Below, piece after piece: positions 9,172 through 18,679 of a stretch of 64,000 nucleotides of DNA (position 1 is its first letter; the number at the start of each line of letters is the position of its first letter). Both the position numbers and the translations under genes were made by a program. Origin of the DNA: Marisediminitalea aggregata (GTDB lineage Bacteria > Pseudomonadota > Gammaproteobacteria > Enterobacterales > Alteromonadaceae). The notes under the pieces are model-generated. The model was given only the letters and a program-made list of their open reading frames with translations, did not search any database and was not told the origin of the DNA. The stretch spans positions 186,001-250,000 of the forward strand of contig NZ_FQWD01000004.1 of NCBI RefSeq assembly GCF_900129565.1, read 5' to 3'.

Positions 9172-9927
9172 TTAAATTCCCAATGCTTGCCCACCGCCTA
9201 TCTGGACAGTTTCCGCTGTCACAAATGATGCGTCCTCACTGACCAGAAACGATATGACTGACGCGACTTCTTCTGGTTGCCCTAATCGCCCGAGTAAAAT
9301 ACTGTTTTTCCAGGACGCAAATACATCCGGTTTTGTCGCTTTAATCTGCGCGTGAAACGGTGTATCAATCGTACCAGGCGAAACAGCATTAACTCGGATA
9401 CCGGCTGGCGCCAGTTCCTTAGCCAAGGCACGGGTCAGTGTATTGACAGCAGCCTTCGAGACGCCATAAATACCTGCTCCCGGGCCACCTGCGTTCCAAG
9501 CTGCATTCGAGGTATAATTCACGATAGAGCTGCCCACCGCGTTTTTCAGGAAGGGGATAGCCGCTCTCGATACAAAAAACGTGCTGTCCAGGTTCAGCGC
9601 CATCACCGAGCGATAAAACTCAGTGGTCATACCCTCAATGGGACTTCTGCCGCCGAGGCCACCCGCATTATTAATAACACAATCAATCTTACCGTATTTT
9701 TCACCAATGCTACGAACATGTCGGGTAACCGCCTCTTCATCTGTTACATCAAATCCGACATACTCAGCTTCAATCCCCATAGCAACTAGCTCTGTTACTC
9801 TGGCTTGTCCTTTCTCTGCTTCTATACCATTTAATACCACACGGTAACCATCGTTCCCCAACCTTTTGGCAACTTCAAAACCAATACCACCTGTAGCACC
9901 AGTGATCAACGCTATTTTCTTTGACAT
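9172..9927 (-). CDS. SDR-family oxidoreductase, probable DEH (4-deoxy-5-hexoseulose uronate) reductase
   Basis: This 251-residue protein is a classical short-chain dehydrogenase: TGATGGIG (residues 9-16), NNAG (86-89), Ser140, and the catalytic YGVSK (Tyr154/Lys158). In alginate pathways an SDR converts DEH, the linear keto form of the released monomer, to 2-keto-3-deoxygluconate. Position at the edge of the alginate locus, with an operator-bearing promoter like its neighbours, supports this, but a second reductase candidate lies at 10394. Family certain; substrate inferred. Confidence 0.8.
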   Translation of the reverse strand: MSKKIALITGATGGIGFEVAKRLGNDGYRVVLNGIEAEKGQARVTELVAMGIEAEYVGFDVTDEEAVTRHVRSIGEKYGKIDCVINNAGGLGGRSPIEGMTTEFYRSVMALNLDSTFFVSRAAIPFLKNAVGSSIVNYTSNAAWNAGGPGAGIYGVSKAAVNTLTRALAKELAPAGIRVNAVSPGTIDTPFHAQIKATKPDVFASWKNSILLGRLGQPEEVASVISFLVSEDASFVTAETVQIGGGQALGI

Positions 9928-9958
9928 TCTATTTCCTTACCCACCAATATTATTACCA

Positions 9959-9992
9959 ATACTAGTAATCACCCTCAATATGGTCAACCAAA
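9959..9992 (-). promoter_or_regulatory. Promoter and GntR-type operator of the SDR gene
   Basis: On the minus strand, TTGACC (9982-9987) and TAGTAT (9959-9964) are separated by exactly 17 bp. The -35 lies inside TGGTCAACCA (9981-9990), the palindrome shared by several promoters of the locus. A bound repressor would block RNA polymerase. Confidence 0.6.
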
Positions 9993-10231
9993 ACATGGAA
10001 ATAACACTTTATTAACTATGAAACAAGACCATTAATTAGCAATAGAGACAAACAGTGTGTGTGTAAGAGCAAGGAATTTTGATGACTGGACCAGCGTTAG
10101 GGAAAAATTTTTCTATATAAAAATAGACAGTTAGGAAAAACAACAAAAAAGTTTCATATATGAAACAATAATTACAGACCAAATTACACCCAAATATAGG
10201 CAAATCATTACAAGTCATGCACTTAACCAGA

Positions 10232-10272
10232 ATTACATATTGGTTGACAAATTGGCTATATATTAATACTGT
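10232..10272 (+). promoter_or_regulatory. Promoter and GntR-type operator of the alginate catabolic operon
   Basis: TTGACA (10244-10249) and TACTGT (10267-10272) are 17 bp apart. The -35 overlaps TGGTTGACAA (10241-10250), one mismatch from the shared operator. ATTAC begins 11 bp before the GTTGAC core, the same phasing as before the TonB-receptor gene and the 31982 receptor. Confidence 0.6.
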
Positions 10273-10393
10273 TTTAACATATTTTTTGGTCAGCGATAAA
10301 AACAGGTTACAAGTAATGTCGTTGACTATTCATCTTACACATTTTGTGCCACTAGCTTAAAAAGCAGGTGGATTAACATTTTAGGAGTGACGT

Positions 10394-11272
10394 ATGTCTA
10401 AACCGGTTATTGGTTTTATTGGGCTTGGCCTAATGGGCGGGAATATGGTGGAAAACCTACAGAAAAAAGGTTACCCATTAGTTGTTATGGATCTGAACCC
10501 TGAAGCGGTAAATGTCTGTGTAGAAAGAGGTGCAAAGGCCGCAAACACTCCAAAAGAACTAGCAGAACAAGCTGATATCGTCATGTTGTGCTTAACTACA
10601 TCGGCTGTTGTAGAGAAGGTGATTTTTGGGGAAAACGGTCTGGCTGAAGGAATGAAGCAAGGCTCAACGCTGATTGATTTTGGTACATCTGTACCAGCGT
10701 CAACCCGGAAAATTGGTGAAGCGCTGGCAAAGATTGGCGTTGGCATGGTGGATGCGCCTTTAGGCAGAACACCAGCTCACGCAAAAGACGGCTTGCTGAA
10801 TATCATGGCCGCAGGCAACAAAGACACCTTTGAAAAAGTCAGACCCGTACTGGGAGACCAGGGTGAAAATGTCTTTTATCTTGGTGAATTAGGTGCCGGA
10901 CATACAACAAAACTGATCAATAATTTTATGGGGATGACTACCGTCTGTGCCATGTCGCAAGCCTTTGCCGTAGCCGAAAAGGCCGGCGTAGACCGTCAGC
11001 AACTGTTCGATATCATGTCAACAGGGCCGTCCAGTTCGCCTTTCATGCAATTTTGTAAGAACTACGCCGTAGACAATGTAAGTGATTTGGGCTTTTCCAT
11101 TGCAAACGCAAATAAAGATCTGGGCTACTTCCTGCAAATGGTCGATGACCTGGGCACCTCTTCTAAAATTGCTGAAGGTTCTTCGGCAAATCTGCAGGCC
11201 GCATTCGACGCAGGTATGGGACAAGGTAATGTGCCTGAAATCTTTGACTATTATCTGAAATTATCAAAGTAA
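10394..11272 (+). CDS. 3-hydroxyisobutyrate-dehydrogenase-like enzyme, candidate NADH-dependent DEH reductase
   Basis: This 292-residue beta-hydroxyacid dehydrogenase has a Rossmann motif GLGLMG (residues 10-15), Asp33 at the end of the second strand (suggesting NAD(H)), the substrate-loop region DAPLGRTPAHA (~120-130), and the conserved Lys173 in GHTTKLINN. As I recall, the DEH reductase of Vibrio splendidus belongs to this family. It heads the run of alginate genes and is preceded by the shared operator. Reduction of DEH to KDG is therefore likely, but tartronate-semialdehyde-type activity is not excluded. Confidence 0.8.
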   Translation: MSKPVIGFIGLGLMGGNMVENLQKKGYPLVVMDLNPEAVNVCVERGAKAANTPKELAEQADIVMLCLTTSAVVEKVIFGENGLAEGMKQGSTLIDFGTSVPASTRKIGEALAKIGVGMVDAPLGRTPAHAKDGLLNIMAAGNKDTFEKVRPVLGDQGENVFYLGELGAGHTTKLINNFMGMTTVCAMSQAFAVAEKAGVDRQQLFDIMSTGPSSSPFMQFCKNYAVDNVSDLGFSIANANKDLGYFLQMVDDLGTSSKIAEGSSANLQAAFDAGMGQGNVPEIFDYYLKLSK

Positions 11273-11294
11273 CCGACTAAGGTAAACAAAATAA

Positions 11295-11321
11295 GCCCGC
11301 GCTTGATTCTGGGCAGCGGGC
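11295..11321 (+). other. Intergenic hairpin
   Basis: Arms GCCCGC and GCGGGC enclose a 15-base loop in the 114-bp gap before the PL6 gene. There is no T tract, so it may be an RNA stability or attenuation element rather than a full terminator. Confidence 0.35.
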
Positions 11322-11386
11322 CTCAACGACACTTAACAGAATCGCCGGTTATGCCTAAAGCCAGCCCATAAAAACACGAGTGTATA

Positions 11387-13654
11387 ATGCGAATACTAAA
11401 CCTACTGCTAATGACCACTGCCATATTACTGATGGTACACATGTCATCAAACCTCGCTGCCAAAGAATATTTGGTAGACACCCCACAAGCCTACCAGGAC
11501 ATAGCAGATCAACTAAAACCTGGCGACATTGTTAAATTAAAAAATGGTGTCTGGCAGGATTTCGAAATACTACTGCAGGCCAAAGGAACAGAGAAGTCAG
11601 TAATTACCCTTACTGCAGAAACCAAAGGTAAGGTTATTTTAAGTGGTAAAAGTAATCTTCGATTAGCCGGTGAATATCTGGAGGTTTCCGGTTTAGTATT
11701 TAAAAACGGTTATACGCCTAGCTCAGCTGTAATCGAATTCCGTCGAAACAAAGATGAATTAGCTTACCACTCAAGAGTTACTGAAGTGGTGATCGATAAC
11801 TACAACAACCCGGACAAGCAGGAATCCGACTATTGGATCGCACTTTACGGCCGTCATAATCGAATAGACCATAACCATATCGTTGGTAAACGCAATAAAG
11901 GCGTCACCGTTGCAGTAAGATTAAACAGTGAGAACAGTCAGCAAAATTACCACCGTATCGACCATAATTATTTTGGTTATCGACCTACCTTTGGCTCCAA
12001 TGGCGGGGAAACGCTGCGCATTGGCACAAGCCATTACTCTCTGACTGATTCGCACACCTTGGTGGAAAACAACTACTTCGAACATACCAATGGAGAAGTA
12101 GAAATCATTTCTATCAAATCGGGTAAAAATATACTCAGAAACAATGTGTTCTTCGAGGCCAGAGGCACACTCACTATGCGACATGGCAATGGCAACCTCA
12201 TAGAAGACAATGTATTCATTGGCAATAACGTACCGCATACCGGCGGTATACGCGTCATCAATCGCGATCAAATTATTCGTAACAATTACCTTGAAGGCTT
12301 GACAGGATATCGATTTGGCAGTGGTTTTACCGTTATGAACGGTGTGCCAAACTCGCCCATTAACCGCTATCATCAGGTAGATAATGCAACTATTGAGCAC
12401 AATACTTTTATCAATGTTAAACATATTCATTTAGCCGCAGGCAGTGACAAAGAGCGTAGCGCAGCTCCTATCAACAGCGTGTTTCGCAATAATCTGATTG
12501 TTAACGAGCAAGGCTCTCATCCTTTCAGTATTTTCGACGACATAAGCGGTATCGCCTTTTCGGGCAATGTGAGTAATCAATCAGTTCCGGAAGCCATTAA
12601 ATCTGGGTTCAGTATCAAGGATGTTGAGTTAAGAAAGCCGGATTTGGACATACTCTACTCGACACCTGACCCGGTCACCGCCGGCGCAAAACGAACTGCT
12701 CCTGTTTTAAACAAAGCTCAAACAGGTGTTAACTGGTATCCGAAAACGCTAGCGGAAACGCCGTTTAACACGGGTGCAGAACATATGGTTCAAGCAAATG
12801 TAAAAACGCTGCTATCAACAATAGAAAAAGCCAAATCAGGCGACATTCTGGTACTTGATGCAGGAACGTTTATTGTTCCCAAGCTCATTTCGCTTGATAA
12901 AACGTTAACAATAAAAGCGAAACAGACAGGTACCGTGACCCTGGCATTTGAACGCACCGCCCTGTTCGAAATTACAGACGGTGGCAATCTGATGCTCGAA
13001 GGTTTAACACTATCAGGTCAGTACAGCCCGGATGCCGCTGGTAACAGCGTAATAAGAACCCAAAAATGGGGTATGCTTAACAATTACCGATTTGTAATGC
13101 AGAACTGCATCGTTGAGCAGCTTGACGTCAATCACTCTTTTCATTTCTTTAGTACTGGCAAAGGTGCCTTTGCTGACAGTATCGAATTATCCGGCAATAC
13201 CTTTCGTGATGTAACCGGGGATATCCTGCAACTCAATAGTGAAATTGAAGATTTGGGTATCTACAACGCTGAATATGTCACGCTGGCTGATAACACCTTT
13301 TCCCGCGTGCAAGGTGCCATCGTGAAACTTTATCGGGGTGGAACTGATGAAAGTACGTTCGGACCACACTTCTCAATGACAAACAATACGCTAGATGGGA
13401 CAGGCAAAGGCAAACGGAATAAACAGGCTGCCAGTATCTATCTGCACGGCGTGCAGGTCACAGATATCAGTAATAATTCGTTTTCCGACAGCGCTCCGAT
13501 CGTACTGGAGCATACGGTAGGTGAACCCAATTCATCCATTACAAACAATGTATTCAAAGCAACTTCGGCCCCTGTGATCAAAGAGCTTCGCGTTAACGGC
13601 CCACATACTGCCATTGTTGAAAATAATACCATCGAGACCGGCGACAAGAGGTAA
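11387..13654 (+). CDS. Alginate lyase, polysaccharide lyase family 6 (two-domain)
   Basis: This 755-residue protein has a signal peptide (residues 1-~25) and two parallel-beta-helix regions, N-terminal ~26-420 and C-terminal ~480-755. That is the size and layout of AlyGC from Glaciecola. The likely catalytic pair is Lys244 (ISIKSGKN) and Arg265 (LTMRHGN), 21 residues apart, as in AlyGC numbering I recall (220/241). PL6 enzymes attack alginate by beta-elimination, many with an exo mode on polyguluronate. It lies 5 bp upstream of PL17, so oligomer and polymer lyases are made together. Confidence 0.93.
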   Translation: MRILNLLLMTTAILLMVHMSSNLAAKEYLVDTPQAYQDIADQLKPGDIVKLKNGVWQDFEILLQAKGTEKSVITLTAETKGKVILSGKSNLRLAGEYLEVSGLVFKNGYTPSSAVIEFRRNKDELAYHSRVTEVVIDNYNNPDKQESDYWIALYGRHNRIDHNHIVGKRNKGVTVAVRLNSENSQQNYHRIDHNYFGYRPTFGSNGGETLRIGTSHYSLTDSHTLVENNYFEHTNGEVEIISIKSGKNILRNNVFFEARGTLTMRHGNGNLIEDNVFIGNNVPHTGGIRVINRDQIIRNNYLEGLTGYRFGSGFTVMNGVPNSPINRYHQVDNATIEHNTFINVKHIHLAAGSDKERSAAPINSVFRNNLIVNEQGSHPFSIFDDISGIAFSGNVSNQSVPEAIKSGFSIKDVELRKPDLDILYSTPDPVTAGAKRTAPVLNKAQTGVNWYPKTLAETPFNTGAEHMVQANVKTLLSTIEKAKSGDILVLDAGTFIVPKLISLDKTLTIKAKQTGTVTLAFERTALFEITDGGNLMLEGLTLSGQYSPDAAGNSVIRTQKWGMLNNYRFVMQNCIVEQLDVNHSFHFFSTGKGAFADSIELSGNTFRDVTGDILQLNSEIEDLGIYNAEYVTLADNTFSRVQGAIVKLYRGGTDESTFGPHFSMTNNTLDGTGKGKRNKQAASIYLHGVQVTDISNNSFSDSAPIVLEHTVGEPNSSITNNVFKATSAPVIKELRVNGPHTAIVENNTIETGDKR

Positions 13655-13659
13655 TTGTC

Positions 13660-15858
13660 ATGCAAGTAACCCGAATCAAACCCTTTTTCATACTGCTCAT
13701 GGCGTTAATGCTATCAGCCTGCGCAGAGGCGGCACACCCGAACCTGGTAATTACTTCCGATAACATAGAACAAATGCGCGCTGCTATCGATGAGCCTGGC
13801 CGTTTCAAGAACGCATTTGATAAACAACGCCATATGGTCGACGAACTGATCAAACACCCGATCGTCGTTCCCGTACCAAAAGACGGTGGCGGCGGTTACA
13901 CACATGAGCAACACAAGAAAAACTATCAGCTTATGTACAATACGGGCGTTATGTATCAGCTAACCCAGGACAAACGTTATGCAGATTATGTGCGTGATAT
14001 GCTGCTGGCTTATGCCGATTTGTACCCAACACTGGATGTGCACCCCAAACGCAAAGTAAAAGCGCAAAACCCAGGCAAATTGTTCTGGCAAAGCCTGAAT
14101 GAGGCAATGTGGCTGGTGTATACCATCCAGGCCTATGATCTTATTTACGACGCATTAAACAGCTCGCAAATCAAGACCATCGAAGACAACTTACTGAAAC
14201 CAGTGGCTTTGTTTTTATCTGAAGGACAACCATCGACATTCAATAAGGTGCACAACCACGGAACGTGGGCAACTGCCGGCGTGGGGATGGCTGGCTATGT
14301 CATGAATGAACCTGAATGGGTTGAAAAGTCGCTTTATGACTTGGACAAATCAGGCAAAGGCGGCTTCCTCAAACAACTGGATATATTGTTTTCCCCACAA
14401 GGTTATTACAACGAAGGTCCCTATTACCATCGATTCGCGCTATTGCCATTTGTCACTTTTGCTCGCGCTATCGAAAATAACGAACCAGACAGAGCTATTT
14501 TTCAACATCGTAATGGCGTGTTGTTAAAGGCAATCTATGCCGCAATTGACCTCAGTTACAACGGGTTATTCTTTCCTATTAATGATGCGATAAAAAGCAA
14601 AGGCACTGACACCATAGAACTGGTTCACGGTGTCGCTGCTGCTTATGCTCTGACCAACGATAATCGCCTATTGGACATTGCAAACCAACAAAACCAGATA
14701 GTGTTAACCGGTGATGGACTAAAAGTCGCTCGCGCACTGGACAATAATCTTGCGCAGCCTTACCAATACCAATCTACCGCATTCGGGGATGGCAGTAACG
14801 GAGACGAAGGCGCGCTTGTGGTTATGCGCAGTGACATAGATGGAGAGCAAGCGCTTTTATTCAAGCCTGCATCACAGGGTTTGGGACACGGTCATTTTGA
14901 TAAACTGACCTGGCAATTTTATGATCGTGGAAACGAAATAGTCTCTGACTATGGTGCAGCACGATTTCTTAATGTCGAAGCAAAATACGGTGGACGTTAC
15001 CTTCCGGAAAACGAATCCTACGCCAAACAAACCGTAGCGCACAACACCGTTGTTGTAGATGAAACCAGCCACTTCAACGGTGATGTATCGGTAGGTAATG
15101 CCAACGCCCCCACTCTGGACTTTTTCGAAACAACTGATAAAGGTACTGTGTCAGCAGGCAGTATTGATACTGCGTATGCAGGCGTACAACTGTCTCGCAC
15201 ACTGGCACTGGTTAACCTGCCAGATTTATCACGAACCATCGCTATCGATATCTTCAATGTCATTGCCGATCAAGCCCACCAGTTGGACTTACCGCTGCAT
15301 TATCAGGGGCAGTTAATCGATACCAACTTTGCCATCGAGGCTAATACTGATTTGCTAAAACCCGTCGGTAAAAATCAGGGGTATCAGCATTTATGGCAAA
15401 AAGGTCAGGCAACGCCAGAAGCCGGCCTGGCCCGCGTCACATGGCTAAATGAAAACGGACGTTTTTATACTCAGACAACCCTGACCGACGGGACTGAGTC
15501 CTTTATTTTTACTCAAATTGGTGCAAATGATCCTAACTTTAACCTGCGTAATGAACACGGCTTCATACGTCGGGTAAGGGGCGTTTCTCAACACCGTTTT
15601 ATTTCGGTCCTGGAACCGCACGGAGAATACACCCCCTCTAAAGAGTTCACCCTGAACGCGGTGAGCCAGGTCTCATCCCTCGAGTATTCAGAACAAGGTT
15701 CACTGAGTCTGATTGAAGTTACTGTTGAAGGTCGTCAATTTTTGGTGGCTATCAATGGTACAGAGGACGCACAGGCTAATAGCACCGAATTTTCATACAA
15801 GAATCATCAGTACAACTTAGACGACCGTCTTGGCGTTTACGTACTTTCGAACCACTAG
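13660..15858 (+). CDS. Oligoalginate lyase, polysaccharide lyase family 17 (lipoprotein)
   Basis: This 732-residue protein starts with a lipoprotein signal whose lipobox is LSAC (Cys21), so it is probably membrane-anchored. An alpha/alpha-toroid domain (~30-380) is followed by a heparinase II/III-like beta-sheet domain. Asn199, His200 and Tyr256 (VHNHGTW, GPYYHRF) match the active site of Alg17c from Saccharophagus with a 2-residue offset. PL17 enzymes are exolytic and release unsaturated uronate monomers from oligoalginate. The stop lies 10 bp before kdgF. Confidence 0.95.
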   Translation: MQVTRIKPFFILLMALMLSACAEAAHPNLVITSDNIEQMRAAIDEPGRFKNAFDKQRHMVDELIKHPIVVPVPKDGGGGYTHEQHKKNYQLMYNTGVMYQLTQDKRYADYVRDMLLAYADLYPTLDVHPKRKVKAQNPGKLFWQSLNEAMWLVYTIQAYDLIYDALNSSQIKTIEDNLLKPVALFLSEGQPSTFNKVHNHGTWATAGVGMAGYVMNEPEWVEKSLYDLDKSGKGGFLKQLDILFSPQGYYNEGPYYHRFALLPFVTFARAIENNEPDRAIFQHRNGVLLKAIYAAIDLSYNGLFFPINDAIKSKGTDTIELVHGVAAAYALTNDNRLLDIANQQNQIVLTGDGLKVARALDNNLAQPYQYQSTAFGDGSNGDEGALVVMRSDIDGEQALLFKPASQGLGHGHFDKLTWQFYDRGNEIVSDYGAARFLNVEAKYGGRYLPENESYAKQTVAHNTVVVDETSHFNGDVSVGNANAPTLDFFETTDKGTVSAGSIDTAYAGVQLSRTLALVNLPDLSRTIAIDIFNVIADQAHQLDLPLHYQGQLIDTNFAIEANTDLLKPVGKNQGYQHLWQKGQATPEAGLARVTWLNENGRFYTQTTLTDGTESFIFTQIGANDPNFNLRNEHGFIRRVRGVSQHRFISVLEPHGEYTPSKEFTLNAVSQVSSLEYSEQGSLSLIEVTVEGRQFLVAINGTEDAQANSTEFSYKNHQYNLDDRLGVYVLSNH

Positions 15859-15868
15859 GAGTTACATC

Positions 15869-16213
15869 ATGCAAAAACAAAGCCCTCTCTTTTCATTTGG
15901 CAACGACACCAAAATCGAAGACCTGGGTGGTGGCTTGAAACGTCAAATGCTCGGTTTCAACGAAGAACTCATGGCTGTGAAAGTCTGGTTCGATAAAGGC
16001 GCAGAAGGCTACGTTCACAAACACCGTCACTCGCAGGTCACGTACGTCGTCGAAGGTGAATTTCACTTCAGCATTAATGGTGAAGTACACATTCTTAAGC
16101 CTGGTGACAGCTGCTTAATACCGCCGTACGCAGAACATGGCGCGATCTGTCCAACAGGCGGCGTTCTCATAGATACCTTTAGTCCGCCCCGCGAAGATTT
16201 TATTGAGGAGTAA
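15869..16213 (+). CDS. kdgF: KdgF, cupin enzyme linearising unsaturated uronates
   Basis: This 114-residue single cupin has metal ligands His50, His52, Gln56 and His90 (YVHKHRHSQ, YAEHG). KdgF converts the 4,5-unsaturated monomers from pectin or alginate lyases to the linear ketonised form (DEH from alginate), which otherwise happens slowly. The ATG at 15869 has AGGAG directly upstream; an earlier in-frame ATG inside the PL17 gene is rejected. Three bases separate it from the MFS gene. Confidence 0.93.
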   Translation: MQKQSPLFSFGNDTKIEDLGGGLKRQMLGFNEELMAVKVWFDKGAEGYVHKHRHSQVTYVVEGEFHFSINGEVHILKPGDSCLIPPYAEHGAICPTGGVLIDTFSPPREDFIEE

Positions 16214-16216
16214 ACA

Positions 16217-17521
16217 ATGAAAATAAATGGATTGCGCTGGTGGGTTATTGCGCTCATTGCATTGGCTACCATCATAAATTACATAGATCGCCAGGCACTA
16301 AGCGTCTTATGGCCTGATATTGTTGAAGATCTTTTCCCTGATAAAGATGCACTCGAACGCAAACAAATTTATGCCAATATCTCTATTGTTTTCGTATTTG
16401 CCTATGCGTTTGGCCAGGCCATATTTGGAAAGATTTTCGATTGGGTAGGTACACGTATCGGCTTCGTCTTGTCGATTGGTGTATGGTCGCTGGCTACCGT
16501 CGCTCACGCCTTTGCTCAGGGTGTACTCAGTTTCAGTTTTTTCCGTGCCATTCTGGGAATAGCAGAAGCGGGAAACTGGCCGGGTGCGGCAAAAGGGAAC
16601 GCAGAATGGTTTCCTACAAAAGAGCGTGCTCTCGCCCAAGGTATATTCAACTCAGGCGCAGCAATTGGCGGCATTGTAGCAATACCACTTATCGCACTAC
16701 TTACCATTTATTTTAGCTGGCAAATGGTATTTGTTGTGGTCGGTCTCGCAGGTTTTCTCTGGTTGGTACCCTGGTTAATTCTGGTTAAAGCGCCACCAGG
16801 CAGCCACCCTTGGATCACTGCAGAAGAACGCGAATACATCCTAACCGGTCAACGTGCTTCGTCACAACAGACTGACGCCAATGGCGGTGACGATGAATAC
16901 AACCCTTCCACAGCAGAACTACTGGGTCGAAAACAAAGCTGGGGGGTCATTATTGCCTCAGCAGCTATCGATCCTATCTGGTGGCTGTTCGTGTTTTGGA
17001 TCCCGATATACCTCAATGAGGTCTATGCCATGGATGTTAAATCGATTGGCATTTATGGGTGGGTGCCCTATGTTGGCGCGATGTTTGGAGCCTGGTTTGG
17101 CGGCCTGCTGGCACAAAACAGACTCAAGGCCGGCTGGAGCACTGATAAAACCCGTAAGCTGACGATCACACTGGGTTGCCTGATTATGCTACCCGCTCTA
17201 CTCGCCATGGCTAATCCTGGCGCACCGGTTATTGCGGTTCTGATCATGGCCGTTATTCTGTTCGGATTTCAGACCGCCATTGGCAATGTGCAAACCCTGC
17301 CCAGTGATTTACTAGGTAAGAAAGCCGTGGGTACGCTATCGGGATTCTCCGGTATGGCAGCTAAGCTTGGAGCGGTAGGACTGACCTCGCTGGTGCCCTA
17401 CTTAACCGCTGATGGTAACTACACCCCAGCCTTTGTTATCGGTGCCTCTCTGGCCATTATTGCTATGGCTGCAATATGGGTGCTTATTCCCAAAATCGAG
17501 CCACTAAAAAAACCTGATTAA
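16217..17521 (+). CDS. MFS permease, hexuronate/alginate-monomer transporter (ACS family)
   Basis: This 434-residue protein has about 12 membrane segments and the anion:cation symporter signature near the N-terminus (INYIDRQALSVLWP), as in ExuT-like hexuronate permeases. A cytoplasmic loop around residues 200-235 joins the two halves. A GGAG ribosome site lies at proper distance. Between kdgF and kdgK, it is expected to bring unsaturated monomers or DEH across the inner membrane. Substrate inferred from context. Confidence 0.88.
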   Translation: MKINGLRWWVIALIALATIINYIDRQALSVLWPDIVEDLFPDKDALERKQIYANISIVFVFAYAFGQAIFGKIFDWVGTRIGFVLSIGVWSLATVAHAFAQGVLSFSFFRAILGIAEAGNWPGAAKGNAEWFPTKERALAQGIFNSGAAIGGIVAIPLIALLTIYFSWQMVFVVVGLAGFLWLVPWLILVKAPPGSHPWITAEEREYILTGQRASSQQTDANGGDDEYNPSTAELLGRKQSWGVIIASAAIDPIWWLFVFWIPIYLNEVYAMDVKSIGIYGWVPYVGAMFGAWFGGLLAQNRLKAGWSTDKTRKLTITLGCLIMLPALLAMANPGAPVIAVLIMAVILFGFQTAIGNVQTLPSDLLGKKAVGTLSGFSGMAAKLGAVGLTSLVPYLTADGNYTPAFVIGASLAIIAMAAIWVLIPKIEPLKKPD

Positions 17522-17534
17522 CGGGTTGTCCACG

Positions 17535-17565
17535 GTGACGTCCTGGCTGTTTTTGCGGACGTCAC
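17535..17565 (+). other. Strong intergenic hairpin between the permease and kdgK
   Basis: Nine-base arms GTGACGTCC and GGACGTCAC enclose a 13-base loop containing five T. No T tract follows. It could reduce or stabilise the downstream part of the transcript. Confidence 0.5.
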
Positions 17566-17599
17566 TTACCAGCACTTTTATTGAGAATTCGCACGCGTT

Positions 17600-18532
17600 A
17601 TGAACAAAATATTTTTCTTAGGCGAATGTATGGTTGAGTTGCGCGCCATAGACGATAACACGATGGAACAGTCGTTCGCCGGTGATGTATACAATTCTGC
17701 AGTGTATTTACAACGCTGCTTCCCGGGCATTAAAGCCGGCATGGTTACAGCCGTAGGTACCGACGCATTGAGCGAGAAGATGATTCAGAAGTTTCACCAT
17801 GAATCACTCGATACGACATTTGTATTCCAGCACAAGGATAAGGTCCCAGGCTTATATTTAATAAAAACGGATGCCGTCGGAGAACGCAGTTTCACCTACT
17901 GGCGAAGTGACGCTGCTGCCAGATACCTGATGGACTTCCTGAGCGACGATGTAGCCGGATTATTTAAGACTGGAGATGCGCTGTTTATATCGGGCATTTC
18001 TCTGGCCGTGATAACTCCCGCAGCACGTTCAGCATTGTGGAGTTTACTTGAACAGCTCAAGTCTCGCGGTGTTACTCTCATTTTCGATCCCAATTATCGG
18101 GCGAGACTGTGGTCTTCCACTGATGAAGCCATTACCGCATTTCAACGCGCATTCCAACTAGCTGACATAGCTTTACCTGGCGTGGAAGACCTCGAAGTGC
18201 TCTTTGGTATTTCAAACGCAGAAGCTGCTATTGAATACTGTCAGTCATTTGGCATACGAGAGATCGTTGTTAAAAACGGACCCGAATCAGTACTGACTTA
18301 TGCCAATGGGCAGTTACAAAAACACCCAATAACACCTGTAACAAAGGTAGTGGATACCACCTCTGCCGGTGATGCATTTAACGGTGTCTATCTGGGGGCA
18401 CGTATTCAGAACCGTTCGATCAGCGATGCTGTACAACTGGCTGCGACCGCTGCCGGAACAGTTATCCAGCACCCCGGAGCCATTGCACCGGCAGCCGCTT
18501 TTCGAGCAGCAATGGTTACAGCTGGCATTTAG
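17600..18532 (+). CDS. kdgK: 2-keto-3-deoxygluconate kinase
   Basis: This 310-residue PfkB-family sugar kinase has the C-terminal signature DTTSAGDAFNG with the catalytic Asp, and an N-terminus typical of KdgK (FLGECMVELR). It phosphorylates KDG, the product of DEH reduction, to KDPG. Placed directly before eda, so the two steps of the lower pathway are together. Preceded by the hairpin at 17535 and only a weak ribosome site. Confidence 0.92.
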   Translation: MNKIFFLGECMVELRAIDDNTMEQSFAGDVYNSAVYLQRCFPGIKAGMVTAVGTDALSEKMIQKFHHESLDTTFVFQHKDKVPGLYLIKTDAVGERSFTYWRSDAAARYLMDFLSDDVAGLFKTGDALFISGISLAVITPAARSALWSLLEQLKSRGVTLIFDPNYRARLWSSTDEAITAFQRAFQLADIALPGVEDLEVLFGISNAEAAIEYCQSFGIREIVVKNGPESVLTYANGQLQKHPITPVTKVVDTTSAGDAFNGVYLGARIQNRSISDAVQLAATAAGTVIQHPGAIAPAAAFRAAMVTAGI

Positions 18533-18588
18533 TTTACGAACCGGAGGTCATCACTGGCCAGATAAATGTGAGCCTCCTATTTTCAAAC

Positions 18589-18619
18589 GCGGCGCCAATA
18601 AACGAAGCCTTCGCGCCGC
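18589..18619 (+). terminator. Possible partial terminator between kdgK and eda
   Basis: A GC-only 7-bp stem (GCGGCGC/GCGCCGC) with a 17-base loop is followed by TTTCATTT. The loop is long and the tail imperfect, so read-through is likely. Confidence 0.3.
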
Positions 18620-18679
18620 TTTCATTTCGTTATACAGGCAGCCCCCGGGCTCCTACAATTACTTGAGAGAGAGAACATC

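Larger units (their letters stand above)
9928..10393. other. 466-bp divergent regulatory region
   Basis: AT-rich, no convincing gene. It holds two promoters facing outward, each with an operator-like element at its -35 (see separate entries), and one copy of a 9-base element ATTACCAAT at 9952-9960. The stretch 10010-10220 shows nothing I can interpret. Confidence 0.7.

Noticed and set aside
10036..10218. 60-codon frame on the minus strand in the SDR/dehydrogenase gap
   Set aside because: No ribosome site, AT-rich composition with Phe/Cys/Tyr excess, no recognisable motif.
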